Source of the DNA: Rotaria sordida
Lineage: Eukaryota > Rotifera > Eurotatoria > Philodinida > Philodinidae
Assembly (NCBI GenBank): GCA_905250125.1
Contig: CAJNOL010000069.1
Span: 62,001 to 126,000 of the forward strand
Direction: 5' to 3'
Length of the DNA stretch: 64,000 nt
The number at the start of each line of letters is the position of its first letter. Position 1 is the first letter of the stretch. A program made the translations under genes and the position numbers. Under the pieces are notes generated by a model. It was not told the DNA's origin, ran no database searches, and was given only the letters and a program-made list of their open reading frames with translations. Shown one piece after another: positions 48,234-61,412 of this stretch.

Positions 48234-49002
48234 TCAGTCATATTGAAATAAGTCAATTTTTGTCCATTTCATCATTTGAAATGCCATTTTTTTCATGTTT
48301 TTCATCGTATCCATGAAAGTCATGACACGTTGTTGGTGTTTTAATTCTGTAGGAACACTTTTCACAACCCAAAAATTTTCAAAATCAACAACAATTGTTG
48401 CCCTATAATGTTAGAAAAGAATTTGAAAGAAACTCTTTCTATAAAAAACAAAATTATTTACCAAAATTGAATTTCTTCTTGACTTGTTATTGATGTTGGT
48501 TTTTTCCATGTTAGTTGAAGTTGTGTCCATTTTTGAGGTGAACTATGAGTTATACCATCACCCTAAAAACAAATCTGTATTTTAACAAGATAAAAACAAA
48601 AGAATCTTTTTCACAAACAGTTGAACAATGAACAAGATGTGTTTCTGATGGAATATTAACAAATGTACCCAGTGGCTCATTACCATTTATTCTTCGACCT
48701 TGTATAAATACGCCTTTCATTGGTTGATTTGATTCGATTTGAACTAAAACAATTTCAAAAACAAACAAAAAAGAATGTTGTTTTATTAAAAAACAAATCT
48801 CTTTACTAGATATTGTTTCACTATCAGGATTCCATGCTGTATTAAAATTTGTTATTGGACTTGTTTCTGGTGGTTGTGGTGCAAGATGATGATGATGAGG
48901 TATCATAGAACCGATACATACTTTTTTTGGTGCACCATTAGGATATCCATTGATTTGAATAGTTAAGAGAAATATAGCAAGAACAACAAGAATACGAGTC
49001 AT
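48234..49002 (-). CDS. Secreted reeler-domain protein
   Basis: Four exons, 49002-48807, 48743-48619, 48562-48462 and 48402-48234, in matching phases; 196 residues. Residues 1-19 are a signal peptide (MTRILVVLAIFLLTIQING). The rest follows the reeler (reelin N-terminal) domain: Cys followed by SMIPHHHHLAPQP, NPDSETI, MKGVFIQGRRI, LVHCS, then ITHSSPQKWTQLQLTWKKP, ATIVVDFENFWVVKS. Single-domain reeler proteins include insect immune-induced defense proteins, so an extracellular or immune role is possible but unproven. The C-terminal 30 residues are Met/Lys-rich (MKNMKKMAFQMMKW) and lack the DOMON or cytochrome b561 domains of larger relatives. Confidence 0.85.
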
Positions 49003-50488
49003 GGTTATATGAATAGATAAATGAAAAAATACTAGTTATTTATACAGACATGTGATGATGATAAAAAAATGAGAAGAATTTATGGTTCAAGAGATTATTT
49101 GTTATCTTTTTTTCTTTCTCTTCTCCCTTCTCTCTCATACATATATATGTGTATATGTACTCAGGTCAGTAAATATGGAGTCCATATCTTCCTGTAAATG
49201 ATTGTATTTTACTGTATTGCACGACCCAACCGTTCGATCATATATCATCGTGACCGTATACAGCTTCCATGAACGAAAAGAATAAAAGAGCACTTTTTGT
49301 TACCATCTACGACATGGAAATATACGCTCGTAAAAACACTGTGACATATATGTCGTCGTATTTCTCCGTACACGGTCGTTCATAACCATGTCAGCTTGAC
49401 CTTGGTACTTGCATATGAATTGATTTATTCAGAAAAAGAATGAGCTAGAAGTAACAAAACTTGTATACATATATAGATAGATCAATGAAAAAGAAAGATC
49501 AACAAAATATGAAAGAGAAATGGAAAGAAATCGAGAAATTCAAATAAATTTAGTGAATGCTATACATGCTCTATCATATTGTAACATACTTCCATGTTAA
49601 AGAAAAAATGTGTCCTATCAGCATTTTTGAAAACGATAAAGATACGAGCATAAGTGATAACATTGTATGAAGAGAAAAATAACGAGCTGTGACAAATTAT
49701 AGTAAGAAAAGAAAACCTAAAAACAATGAATACATACATGTAAAATGAAGCAAATGCAAATCTAAATGTAACCAAGCAAAACGTGTTCAACAATTGTGAT
49801 AAATGACAAAAACATCTTGAATATATCGGTTTAACATGTCGAAACGTATATAAACGAGATGATAGAAGTATAAGAAAAAATGAAATTACTGGCAACATTA
49901 ACTTACGATGTAATATCAAGTAGCATTTATGAATGAGAACAATTAACAATTTAATTAACTAAGAGAGCCAAGTATTTTAGACAAATAGATTTCGTATACG
50001 AGATTGACATTAACTGACCATATTGATTAGAAAAAGTTAAGTGTTTCTGATCACCCGGGAAATGAACATGATTAGAATTGACCCAATCATAGCTAAAAAG
50101 AATTGATGCAATTAAATTTACTGTTACATAAGTGATGGGAAAAGTTTGTATATGTTTCACTTGCATCTTTTATTCAATTTGTTCGATTATATTAAGAGAT
50201 ATTTAGTTTGTTGTTTGACATGTATGTTTTTTCAAAATGAATTCACTGTGTAGGATGGTTTTAACAAAAATCTGCATCTATAATTAAGGTGACAAATTCC
50301 ATATCTCTCATTGCTTCAGTTAGTTGGTTATTAACAAGCGATTCAATGTAGATGGGAGCAGATAATGTCGATCGCTTAGTAAATTTACTCGGAATGTTAT
50401 CATTGCTTGACTCAGTTAGTGGAAATTCGAAGATATTTTGTAATTGTAAACAATATGACTCAGACCATAATTAAAACAGGCGACTCTC
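49003..50488. other. Gene-free spacer with a duplicated segment
   Basis: AT-rich non-coding sequence upstream of the reeler gene. Positions 49408-49590 recur in diverged form at 52588-52770. No gene seen. Confidence 0.4.
49408..49590. repeat. Dispersed direct repeat, copy 1
   Basis: Shares ordered blocks with 52588-52770: ACAAAACTTGTA, GATCAATGAAAAAGAAAGATC / GATCACAAAAACAGACCGAT, ATGAAAGAGAAA, TAGTGAATGC and ATCATAYTGTAACA. The copies have the same orientation, 3.2 kb apart. Confidence 0.55.
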
Positions 50489-51046
50489 AGGTGTCGGAAA
50501 TGTAAAATTAAAGCAGAGTTTTGTTTTCTTTGCTTTACAAATGGCTAGACAGAGGATGACGAACTGAACAAGAAGATATGCGTTCTCAAGTTTTTAGAAC
50601 GGTTTTTTAAGAAGAAAATTTTCAGCTTTTTCAAATGATCGGCTTTTTCTGAAAAACAGGTCAGTTTTTAACAACCGACAAATTTTCAAGTATTTCATTT
50701 TCTTTAAATTTCAAAACTGTTTGCTTCAAATTTAGCGTAAAACATTGAAGATAAAAAACTCCTTCATAAATGAGTTTTTTAGTTTCAATATTTTACGCTT
50801 AACTTGAAACAAACAGTTTTGAAACTTAAATGAAGTAAAATACTTGAAACTATGTTGGTTGTTAAAAATTACCCTATTTTTCAAAAAAAAATGAGTCATC
50901 TAAAAAAATTGAAAGTTTTCTCTTAAAAAGTCATTCCAAAAACTTGAATACACACATCTTCTTGTTCAGCTCGTCGTGCTCTATCTAACCATATATAAAA
51001 TGAAGAAAAACAAAATTCTGCTTTAATTTTGCATTTACGGCATCTT
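50489..51046. mobile_element. Long, nearly continuous palindrome, about 0.56 kb
   Basis: The two halves pair almost end to end around a centre near 50766 (AAAAACTCCTTCATAAATGAGTTTTTTAG region). The outer blocks CGGAAATGTAAAATTAAAGC and its complement GCTTTAATTTTGCATTTACGG match, as do CAGAGTTTTGTTTTC, TTTTCAAGTATTTCATTTT and CAAAACTGTTTG. Almost no unpaired interior remains, unlike the other foldbacks in the window. Non-coding. Confidence 0.8.
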
Positions 51047-52587
51047 ATATTTGAGAAAACAATCAATTGTTCGATGGTTTTTTTTTTCGACCATAAATTT
51101 TTACAATTGCTAAATTGATGTTAAAATATTGATTAACTAATAATCTGTGTGTTGTTGTAAAATAGTGTTTGTTGTGGATGATGTCGAATGCGTTTATCAG
51201 ATATTGTTGATATTTGGTTTCTCAGTGAAGGTGCTGAGTTCCGTTGAAAAACTGTTATCGAAATAACCCTTGATGATTCTGCTATCACTTCATCATCCTA
51301 ATCACATTATGCTTTGTCTTCTATGTGGTGTGATCATCTTTCGATAATCTCTTCATTCTACGTATGGCATAATCATCGTTATATATGTACTATTATTCGA
51401 GATATAGAGTGATCCTATAAGTTCATATACCAACACATATAAATACACACATTTTCTTGTTTTTTTTTCTGTTGTTGGACCTATGCGTCTTGATTCTTTT
51501 AATAAACTATGTAACAAATGCTGACAAAAATGAATCTCTGTGTATGTGTAAGATGTGAAGCGCGACCACTCTGTCTCATATAATAATAATGTCATTTTGG
51601 TTGTTTAACCATGTCATAGTCGTTATTGAAGGAATTTATGAACACTTAAAATCAACGTAAGGTTATTATAATTCGAATGATAAATTAAGACATTTTTCGA
51701 AAGTATCATATAAATTTGACGTACCTTTTCCACATTTTAAAAAGTCATTGGATATATTCATAGAGGATTCACGTCTCGAGAGTTCTTTACTAATATCAAG
51801 ATTTAGTCCACTCAACACATGTTGCATAATAATTAAGCCTTTGTCAATAACGGTTGATCAAATTATTTTATTCCTTTTATTAAAGAATGTTCAAATTACT
51901 GTAGAATTAGATTGTGACAATTTGTGAAACAATTAATTAGCAATGACAATGTGAAGAAATTATTTTTTTATTATTTTTCTCAACGTGAGATCTTGTTCCG
52001 GTAACCGTTTTGAAAACCGTATGAATGAAATCATAAACAATGAATAAATGGTAATGAACGAAATTTTTCTTAGAAAATTCTGATTGTCATTTATATGCTT
52101 AAATCGAAAAATTAAGGGTTTATTTGTTTTAATCCCTCTGTAGTTGTCGAAAGAGAACATTTTTTTTTTGGAAAAATATCTCATGATTTTATATATTTCA
52201 AAATAAAAAAGCGGTTTAACTCGAAAATCTGTAATGTTATTTGAATCAGCCATTTTATTTATATAGAAAAAATATATTTATCTATTAATTGAAAATAATG
52301 GTGCTGCATTTCGAATAATGTAATTGAATGTTGAACAAACAACAATTTATTCAAGCCATGTGTCCTCAGAGCCTGTGTTGAATTGAAATAAAAGCCTCTT
52401 TTTTTCAACAAGCTTTCGGATAAATATTGTGCCAGTCGCTTCAATGAGGCTCTATTAAAAACTGATAATTAATTGAGATTATAAGTAATAAAAACAAGGA
52501 CTTGACTAATGTGTCGATGAAGAACGTTTGCCAATGGTCACCAATTATTATCGTTCCTTCTGTTCTTTTATGCAGATATGTATACAT
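51047..52587. other. AT-rich spacer, no gene seen
   Basis: No coding sequence is convincing; minus-strand frames at 51353-51595, 51960-52253 and 52259-52444 have no recognisable motif and biased composition. Confidence 0.35.
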
Positions 52588-52770
52588 GTATTTGCACATG
52601 ATCTGTTTATTTAACGAAGTAATTTACAAAAACTAACAAAACTTGTACATAAATAAATAAATCGATCACAAAAACAGACCGATGAAAGATGAAAGAGAAA
52701 CAGAACAAAATAGAGGAATTTATAAATAGATAGTGAATGCGATTATATGCAACATCATACTGTAACACTA
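52588..52770. repeat. Dispersed direct repeat, copy 2
   Basis: The diverged partner of 49408-49590 (same orientation, 3.2 kb downstream). See that entry for the shared blocks. Confidence 0.55.
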
Positions 52771-54926
52771 TTGTACAGATATTCCATTTTAATCATAGTG
52801 AATTAAAGAAAATTTCCTAAAGAAAGAAAAAGATGAAAGGAATGTGACGAAATGTTTTTTACGTTTTATATAAATATATGTTTAAATGATCAATCATTGT
52901 GGTAATCAAATTAGACAGCTGGATTTTATCAACTAACTACAGTTTTAATACAAATGATCTTTGGTCTTTAAAATCTGTTCGATGAAAAAAATTATTCTAC
53001 GAAAATGATTAGCTTTTAAAAACAAATTGATAAAACAACATGTATAATAAAACTTATAATAGAGTTTAATATTAAACTATGCATATTGATGATTTAATGA
53101 ATAATATTTATGTTCGATATGATAAGAAGAAAAAAGATGCATAAATGAAAATAATTCATTTTTTATAATTTGACCAAAAAACATATTATTTATTCAATAA
53201 AATCTTCATTCATTTTAATCAATTATAATGATTACATCTTTCAAATGTTAAAACACTGAAAATCCTTCTTTGTGAACATTCTTCAAAAAAAAGACGAAGT
53301 AAGTACCAAAGAATTTAGATAATTATTTTAACCAAAAATAGATGTAAGTAGATATAAAACAAAATTCATTTTATTACGTATTGTCAAAGTTTTAAACAAA
53401 GATGATCAAAGCAATCTGGAAAATTACAGTGAATTTATAAGATATAATTAGAACAATTATATTTTTCGAAGTACATTTATGCAGCATATTTTTGTAAATC
53501 ACTTACACAACATATATCTGACAAAATTTTTTATTATTGTCATTTATTTGTAGTAATTTGATATTCAAAGAGTATTGATAAAATATTACTTTCAATTGTT
53601 AAAATTTAAAACAGAGATTCGACAACTCAAAATATAAAAAACGAATTTTTAATATGACATTTTGAGAAATGACCTTTTTCAAATTATCAAAATATTTATT
53701 TGTAAATATAAAAATACTCAACCTCGTCAATCGTTTGTGGAACTCACATGTTTAAGTGAAAGTGTAAGTTTACATTAAGGTTATTCGGCTTCTTCTCTTC
53801 CAGTTTACAGACAACTTTTCTTCGTTACAAATAGGCGCATTGCACAAATTGTTGCTATGTTTTTCTCATTGCCTCCAGTTATTCATTATAAAGAGACCTA
53901 TATTACAATAGTTCACTATATTTGCAATATACTATATATTTTTGTAGGACTCGTCTACTTTTTCTCTGGAGTAAAATTATAATTGTAATTTTACTTCAAG
54001 GTTTTCGGCTCTTCTTTCCTTCTAGATACCCCTCTATTACAAATAGATGCGCAGTAGAAATTGCTTTTGCATTATTAATTTTCATTACACAGACATCCCG
54101 AAATGGCATAAAATAGCTACGTTTGTAATATCGTTCAAGTTTTTTTTTTAAATATTTCGTGATGTATATCAATTTTTCGAGTAGTTGCTTTACTGATTTG
54201 AATAGAGCACGTTCAGATGTTTCAGGTAGAAGCCTGATCATATTATAAATGCAAATGAATAAAAGCAATAGTATGTCAATGTGCCACAATCTATTTAACT
54301 TCAATACAAAACATATAAGTTAATTGAGTTCTAACTTTAGACAGAAGAAAACAATATAAATATGTCAGACTTTTTCAAAACACAGTCTAGCTTCTGTTGA
54401 GACGTTCTACACAATCAAATGCACCTGTAAATCAGGCTAATATAGCGGTTAAATCAATCAAAAGAACACTGAAAACAACAGAATAAATTAAGAAAAAAGG
54501 AACCAAGGCAGCAAATAAATAACAAGCACCTAATAAAAAACCAAATAAAGGATAGTGCATCAACAAGAAGATAAAAGAAAGAAATGTATATCCAAATTAT
54601 AGTAATAAATAAGTCCGATTGGCCCTCTGATGATTATATAGCATTGGGGAGAAGTTAATATTTATTATAGACTCTTCATATAACGTATTTTGTTTTGACA
54701 TAAAAAAAGGGCTAAGAAAAGACGTAAGTTTCATATTTCAGCCTATTAAGGATTGCGTTGACAGGTTTTTATGTAAACATAGATTATTCAATGTGTGTAG
54801 TTAAAAAAAGTTTTGTACTTAAAACTAATTTTCGAATGCTCGAACTTTTTTCGCTCTTGAAAATCATCCTTTTTTTCCATTTATTATCATTGTAACAATG
54901 TAAATCAATCAGTCATTTTTTTCCAA

Positions 54927-54966
<40 letters not shown>

Positions 54967-57900
54967 ATGCCTTATGTTCTATCTGGTCATAATAGTCAAC
55001 ATAATATTAACATTTCCGGAAAAAACATCTGCAATTGTGTATTTCTTTTCCACTTGACGGAACGATTTTCTCCCGGAGTGCATTAATATAACGCGACCAA
55101 TCAAGAATATTCTATTATTTTGGTGTTAAAAACTATTCTAAATGACTAGTTAGTGTTTCATTTAGAATCGAGTTTCTTTTTTTAACATCATTCGCATTCT
55201 TATCAAATCATCTTAATCCTTATACCGGAAACATATAAAAGAAAAAATGAAGTGATCACTCAGTACAAACAAAAGATAACCTGTACTTTTTAACCATTTC
55301 ATCATCACTTGAATTGAAGTTTTTTTTCTCTTTAAATCTATTTTTATTTCTACATTTTTCATCTATTCATGCAACCTAATTAAATATAAAAGTATGTTTT
55401 TTTCTTAGGAATATATCACACAACGAAAAAAATCAAATTCCGAATTCAATATAATTTTCAATTGGATAGATAACATTGTTCATATTATTCAGTAGAAGAT
55501 TCAATGATAAATAATCTTATATAATTAAAAAAAGACAAAAATATAAAAGTTGAAATAATAAGATAATAATATAATATTAAAAAAATGAAAGTCATGCCTT
55601 CGACATTTATTGAATGTTCCTAATTTAAAAAAAATGATTACTTTCGACTAAAAATAGAAAAAAGCATAGTAACCCTTATTATCTCGATTTATTATAACAC
55701 AAAAAAAATCCTTTCGGAACTAATTAAAAACAATTTTTTTCCATTTCAACAATCACGTAACTAATCCTACTTTAAAGATCTAATCAATTCATAAAATAAG
55801 AAGTTAATTAAATCATTTTTACTTTTTTTTTCTATAAACAAGACCAAATATAAAATACTATGACAAAATATTAAAGTCATTAGGATATATTTTCCGACAT
55901 TTCGATACTAATATCATTGCTATATTATAATATGTCATCGTTCTATTATTGCTGATCAAAATGTTAATCGAAAGTAAATAAATTTTATTATCAGCTGTTG
56001 ACACAAAAGACATTTCAATGACCAATAAAATATATTATCTCAAATACATAATTCAAACAAAATTAAATATTAAAATTTCTATTTTTCGAATAAAATAAAT
56101 TTTTCAAAAAAAAAGAAAACTTCATATATTTGGTAGAATAATATTAACATACATCATTCATCATCAATGTAAAAATGTCACAACATTACTCAATATTTCA
56201 TTCTAAGTCTTTATTAAGATTCTATATTTCTTAAAAGAAATTTGACCTACTTTTCATGGTTTTTTTTTCGGTTTAATAAAAATACTTGAAAAATATTTTA
56301 ACCAATATTATCATTTCATCTTTGAAAATAGATAAATAAATTTTCTTTTTTTTTTTCTACAACAATTCTATTCAATCGTATGAACACCTGGAAAATAAAT
56401 ATGTCAATTAATGAAAATAAATTATCAATATTTATAAGTAAATTTGAAAAACGATAATTCATTATCATTTACATTTTTAATACCAACTTGAAAATAAAAA
56501 CATACTCCAGTACTTAATTCCATAGTATATCATCTATTGACAGGATGAAGTGAGCTCATTTATATAACTCTCAAATGTTCATCAAGCGATAAATGATAAT
56601 TTTTTTTTTCTTCGATTTTTATTTAAATATTTTCTAAATTCAATGAACAATATCAATTAAAAGAATATTTCTTTTCTTTTACGCTTGAATGATCAATATA
56701 AAATCCTATTTGAATTTAGAATATATAGAAAATTTTAGTTTAAACTGAATAAAAAAAATAATTGAATAAAGAACAATTCGTATGTCATAGAGTTCATTGA
56801 AAAAGTTTTTCTTTTTATTAACATTCATATTGTAAAAAAAGAATATATATCGTTAGACTTTGTAATTAAAAAAAAGTAATTTCTTATATGAAGTATTTTT
56901 ATTAAAATAACAATATTTATTCTACTTCGTTCTTATCTATTCGACTCACTTTCTCTAATTATTCATTGGTTATGAGTACAGGACAAGAAGCATATTATAG
57001 AACAAAAAGTATAGCGCCATCACCAATTGCTTCGTTCTCTCTTTGCGCTCGGTCGACAGCGGTGATGACTAGAGATAGTTAACGACAACGAAGAAAAAAA
57101 ACTGCCCGTCAACTCGACCGAGGCTCTCCGTCTGATTTATTAGACATCTTCTCATTCCCTTCTTTTTCTTTCCGTTCTGCACACTCGTTCTTCTTTTTGA
57201 CTAGAGCAACTATTTTCATCGTTGTTGTTAATATAATAATAATAATATTATTTTCGAGAACGGTCTCTTCTCTCTCTCTCTCTCTCTGTGGATAATATTA
57301 CTTTTTTTCCGTACAAGCAAACACACACATAGTCTCATAATCATTCAACTCATACGATTGGACAAGAATAAACAAAGACAGTTTAACTATATGGGTGACA
57401 TTATACACATCTTTATTCAGTCTGTTCTCTCATTTTTTTCCTTAACCATCACTCATGTATTGGCGCGCGTACATACAATCGCCAAGATGTGAATATACAG
57501 AAAGAGAGAAGAAATTCTCTTCGTCATTTTTCTTTTTTTTTTCGTTTTCATTTTTTCGAATTTATCATCAGGGCAAGCATAGAAAGACGACAGAGAGGGA
57601 GAGAGAGAGAGAGACAGACAGACAGAAACTAGTGAACGAGTTTTTGTTCTACTATTCATAGTTAATTAAAAGTCAGATTAATTAGTTTTTCCTTGTTGTA
57701 TTCATTTTCTTATTTCTTCATTAGACATCAATATTGATACGATCAATGAAAGGTAAAACTTGTATATGAAACGAGAAAAATCCGTTAATCTCTTTTTAAT
57801 TATTATTTCTTGTTCCATCGAAAAAAAAAATAAAAAAGAAAAAGTCGTTTGATTTTTTTTTGCTTTGATGAAAACAGATGAGAGAAATATTGAAAGACAA

Positions 57901-58209
57901 AGAAAAGGTCCGAGTAACAAGAGTAAGCGAACCAAAGTAGATTACTTTTTGATTCTTATATATATGTCCGTGGCAACACGGTTAGATCCATATATGTATA
58001 TATAAATATATATATATATATATGAGGTGGCAATTAAACTTGGCCTATCTCTCTTTTCTCTCCTCTCACATAACCCTTTATATATATATATTTATATTCT
58101 AATATGCAAATCGAGCGCGAATAAACGAGGCTCGTATTCATGTTAATCGTCGATCAGTTGAAATACTAAAATTATATTTCTTCTTTTTATAGACATTCAT
58201 AGGTATTGT
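52771..58209. other. Gene-free 5.4 kb upstream of the homeobox gene
   Basis: Very AT-rich. It contains a diverged direct duplication (53762-53870 and 53985-54085, both with an AAGGTT-TTCGGCTCTTCT-like start), a long (TA)n microsatellite at 54931-54963, CT and GA runs at about 57271-57288 and 57597-57615, and further TA runs near 57990-58090. From about 57,000 the sequence is less AT-rich and likely carries the promoter and 5' UTR of the homeobox gene. An acceptor (TTTTTATAG, ending at 58192) just before its ATG suggests a 5'-UTR intron. Confidence 0.45.
53762..54085. repeat. Diverged tandem-like direct duplication
   Basis: Units at 53762-53870 and 53985-54085 share GGTTATTCGGCTTCTTCTC / GGTTTTCGGCTCTTCTTTC, TTACAAATAGGCGCA / TTACAAATAGATGCGCA and AAATTGTTGCTATG / AAATTGCTTTTGCAT in the same order and orientation. 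Confidence 0.5.
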
Positions 58210-60589
58210 ATGATGACGATGGAAGCATCATCGAATAGTCGAGATGGACTAACATCATCATCATCAACAACAACAACAACAACGACTACTACGACTTCAT
58301 TACAGTTATCTGTTGAACAGTGGGAATTATTAAGACGTTTACGAAATAGTCATTTAACAAAAGCACAAATCATTCGAGCCTATGATGAACTAGATCGACT
58401 TGATCGTGAACTTGGAAATCTCTTTAATAGTGCACCGTCTGCTCCTCCTCTTATTCTTTCGTCCTCATGTACAAATGTTCCTTTAATCGATCCGGTATCA
58501 CCATCGACAATAAATTCTCAACAAGTATCTCCACCTTCATTAACATCTATTACAAATAATAATAATAACAATAATAAACGACCACATAGTCATACGGTTA
58601 ATGGATTACAACCCGTAAGACTATCGAATGGTTATCATTCATCACATATTCAACATTCAACTACATCATCATCATCATCGTCATCAAATACTAGTTTAAG
58701 ACCAATACGAAATGGTATTAATGAAACAAATTCATCGATATTAAATCAACATGAAACGATAAATCAAAATGATATTGAAGAAGAAAATCGTGAATTACAA
58801 GAATTACTTACGTATGTTAATAAAATAGAATATATATATATATATGTATTTTTTTTAATAATTTTTCTACTTCTATACAAATATTTTGATATTTATTAGA
58901 TAACTAAAACATAATAAAAAATTTACAATATAGAAAATTTTCTTGATCATGTTCTTTAAAAATTTTTTTTTAATTATTAATTAATTAATTAACTAACTTA
59001 TACATCACATAGACAAAGATAAAATCTTTATTATTTTATTTTTTTTTCTTTAGTAAAGGTGATGTTGCTATTCATAATGAAATCTCTGTTTTTGTCTATC
59101 GTTATGATTTAAAACAATCACAAATAGCTCGAATGGCAGGTTAGATTTATTGTTTTTCGAAGAAAAAGAATTTTTTTTCATTTTTTAACTTTTCAGCGGT
59201 TAATCAAGCATATGTATCGAAATTTTTACGTGGTGATTTATTTGATTTATCTGAAAATGGACGAATGGCCATATGTCGGTGGTATATAAGATATAAAAAA
59301 ATTGTTCAATCTATGAGTAAGTAATACAAAAAAAAAACGAGAAATATTGTTCTGATCAATTATTTTTCTCATTAAATATTTATTTGATCTATATGAGGGG
59401 GAACATTAATGATCATTAAAGAAAATAAAATATGAATACTTATATTTAACTGATCGATTTGATCATATGTACATTATGAATCAAATTTGTTTTTAATTAT
59501 CAATTTATATATATGTACGAATGAAAATGATAGTTGAATTGAAATTTAAAATCTAATTTTTGAATATTTAGATGAAATAAAAATGTAATAAAATACAGAA
59601 ATTTCAAAGTTATATTATTTAAAACTCGAAGTCTAAACGTTGTTTTCTAGGGGTTAGATTTTATCACATTTTATTGATCTTTTCTGTTTTCATATTTAGG
59701 TGGTAGTCAACCATCTGCTGAATTATTAACTAATTTAACATCAACATGTGAACCACCAACAAAAGTTCCACGTCTTGTTGAATCTCAAACAAATAATAAT
59801 AATAATAATTCATCACCTGTTTCATTTGATGCGCCTAAACGTACTCGATTTACTTTTCGACCTGAACATCTTGATGTAAAATCTATTGAATTAATAAATC
59901 AAAAAAACAAAACAAAGAATAATTTGTCTTTTTCGTTTTATTATTCTATTTAGATTCTTGAAAAAGCTTTTTTGGATAATCCATATCCTGATCCACGTCG
60001 TCGTGAAGATTTAGCTCGTATATGTAATGAAGCTCGAACACGTATCGATGGTACAATTGAAGTATTAAATGAACGTGATCGTGTAACGGATGCCATTGTA
60101 ACACATTGGTTTCAAAATAAACGCAAAATGACAAAAAGTCAACGAGGTATTTATTAATTATCTAATAACTCAAAAATGAAAGAAAGAAATATTATTTTTG
60201 TTCTAGTATCAATACACGAAGACTCAATTCCATTAAGTATATCAAATAGTAGTAATAATCATCCATCAACAATGTTAATGAATGATTTTGAAAATACAAA
60301 TGGTGATGATGATATACATATTCCTCATCATCATCAACAACAACAACAAAAATCAACTGTACCTGTTGTTGATATTGATTGTTTTGATACATCAACATCA
60401 TTACTTGATCCACAGATGGCTGCATATCGTGCTATAATGAGTCGTATGGTACCATTTGCTAATAATATCAATGGTAATAGTTCACCAAGACGTTTTGTTA
60501 AACAAGAACCGATTTTAAATCAAGATGAATCAAGTCAAGGTGATGAATCAAATTCTCAATCACCATTAAACGATCATTTATCACCGTGA
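58210..60589 (+). CDS. HMBOX1: HMBOX1-type homeobox transcription factor
   Basis: Six exons, 58210-58811, 59054-59139, 59197-59316, 59700-59875, 59954-60146 and 60207-60589, all in phase; 519 residues. In order: a Thr run (residues 19-29); an HNF1-type dimerisation motif, LSVEQWELLRRLRNS then LTKAQIIRAYDELDRLDRE (about 33-70); a long Ser/Asn-rich linker; a POU-specific-like domain (202 to about 268; LKQSQIARMAAVNQAYVS and DLSENGRMAICRWY); and an atypical homeodomain (about 316-390) with an expanded loop and helix 3 WFQNKRK (380-386), where most have WFxNRR. This order matches vertebrate HMBOX1/HOT1 of the HNF1-class, whose human member binds telomeric DNA. The C-terminal part has poly-His/Gln and a sumoylation-type VKQEP (Lys491). 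An AATAAA overlaps the stop. An HNF1 paralogue is the alternative; HMBOX1 fits better. Confidence 0.85.
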
Positions 60590-61412
60590 ATAAAAATAAA
60601 TAAATTGAAATCTTTCTTTCTATATGTATATATATACGTACATAGAAATCTATTCTTGTTTATTCTAGTCTTTGTCTGTATCTGTGTAATGTATTCACAT
60701 ACATTCCTTTCTTTTCGTTTTCTTTTTTTTTTCTTTTTTGAATAGAAATATACAAAAAGAACAATTTTCTTATATAGAATGAAATATAATCATAATGATG
60801 ATGATTATTAATAAATCCATGAAAAAAATCAAAAAATATTTGATTAGATTGACAAAAAAACAGATGACTATTTTATGATAAATCGTCTTTTACGTTTTTC
60901 TATTCAATCCGACACATTATCTATCAATTTAATTCTATTATAAAAACTTATGCTTAAAATAAAAGACTAACGTCAATGAATTATTTAATAAATGATGTGA
61001 TATAATGGCTTGCCTCGTAGATGTTAAAAATAAATCTTTTTTTGTATGACATTCTACTTTTTTTTTGAAAGGTCACTTGGTACGTTGTAATTTTCTCTTT
61101 TTTTAAATAAATGTGTTATTAATTTAGTTTCATTCAATATTTTAATGAGAAATTCTTCTTTTTCATATATGAAAATCCAAGTTATTGTTGATAATTTAAT
61201 TAACATAAGAAGATAAAAGAGCAAAAAATAGATCTAAGATAGAGAAGAAAATAAAGAAATAAAGCTAAGGTTATCAATAAACAATATGAATAAAGAAAAA
61301 CTTCTAATTATCTATTTTTTTCTTGAAATAATTATAAAGAGTTCCATTCTGAAATAAAAAGAAAAAAAAGAAAAGAAAAGATTATTTCTCAAATAATTAT
61401 ATCAATCATAAT
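60590..61412. other. Intergenic region between convergent genes
   Basis: 820 bp, AT-rich, holding the 3' flanks of the homeobox gene (left) and MUTYH (right). No other feature seen. Confidence 0.45.

Noticed and set aside
54931..54963. Long TA run as a possible promoter or origin
   Set aside because: A simple (TA)n microsatellite; similar runs occur throughout the window.
58250..58300. Coding trinucleotide repeat as a sign of a false gene
   Set aside because: The Thr run precedes clear HNF1-type and homeodomain sequence in the same exon chain, so the gene is real.
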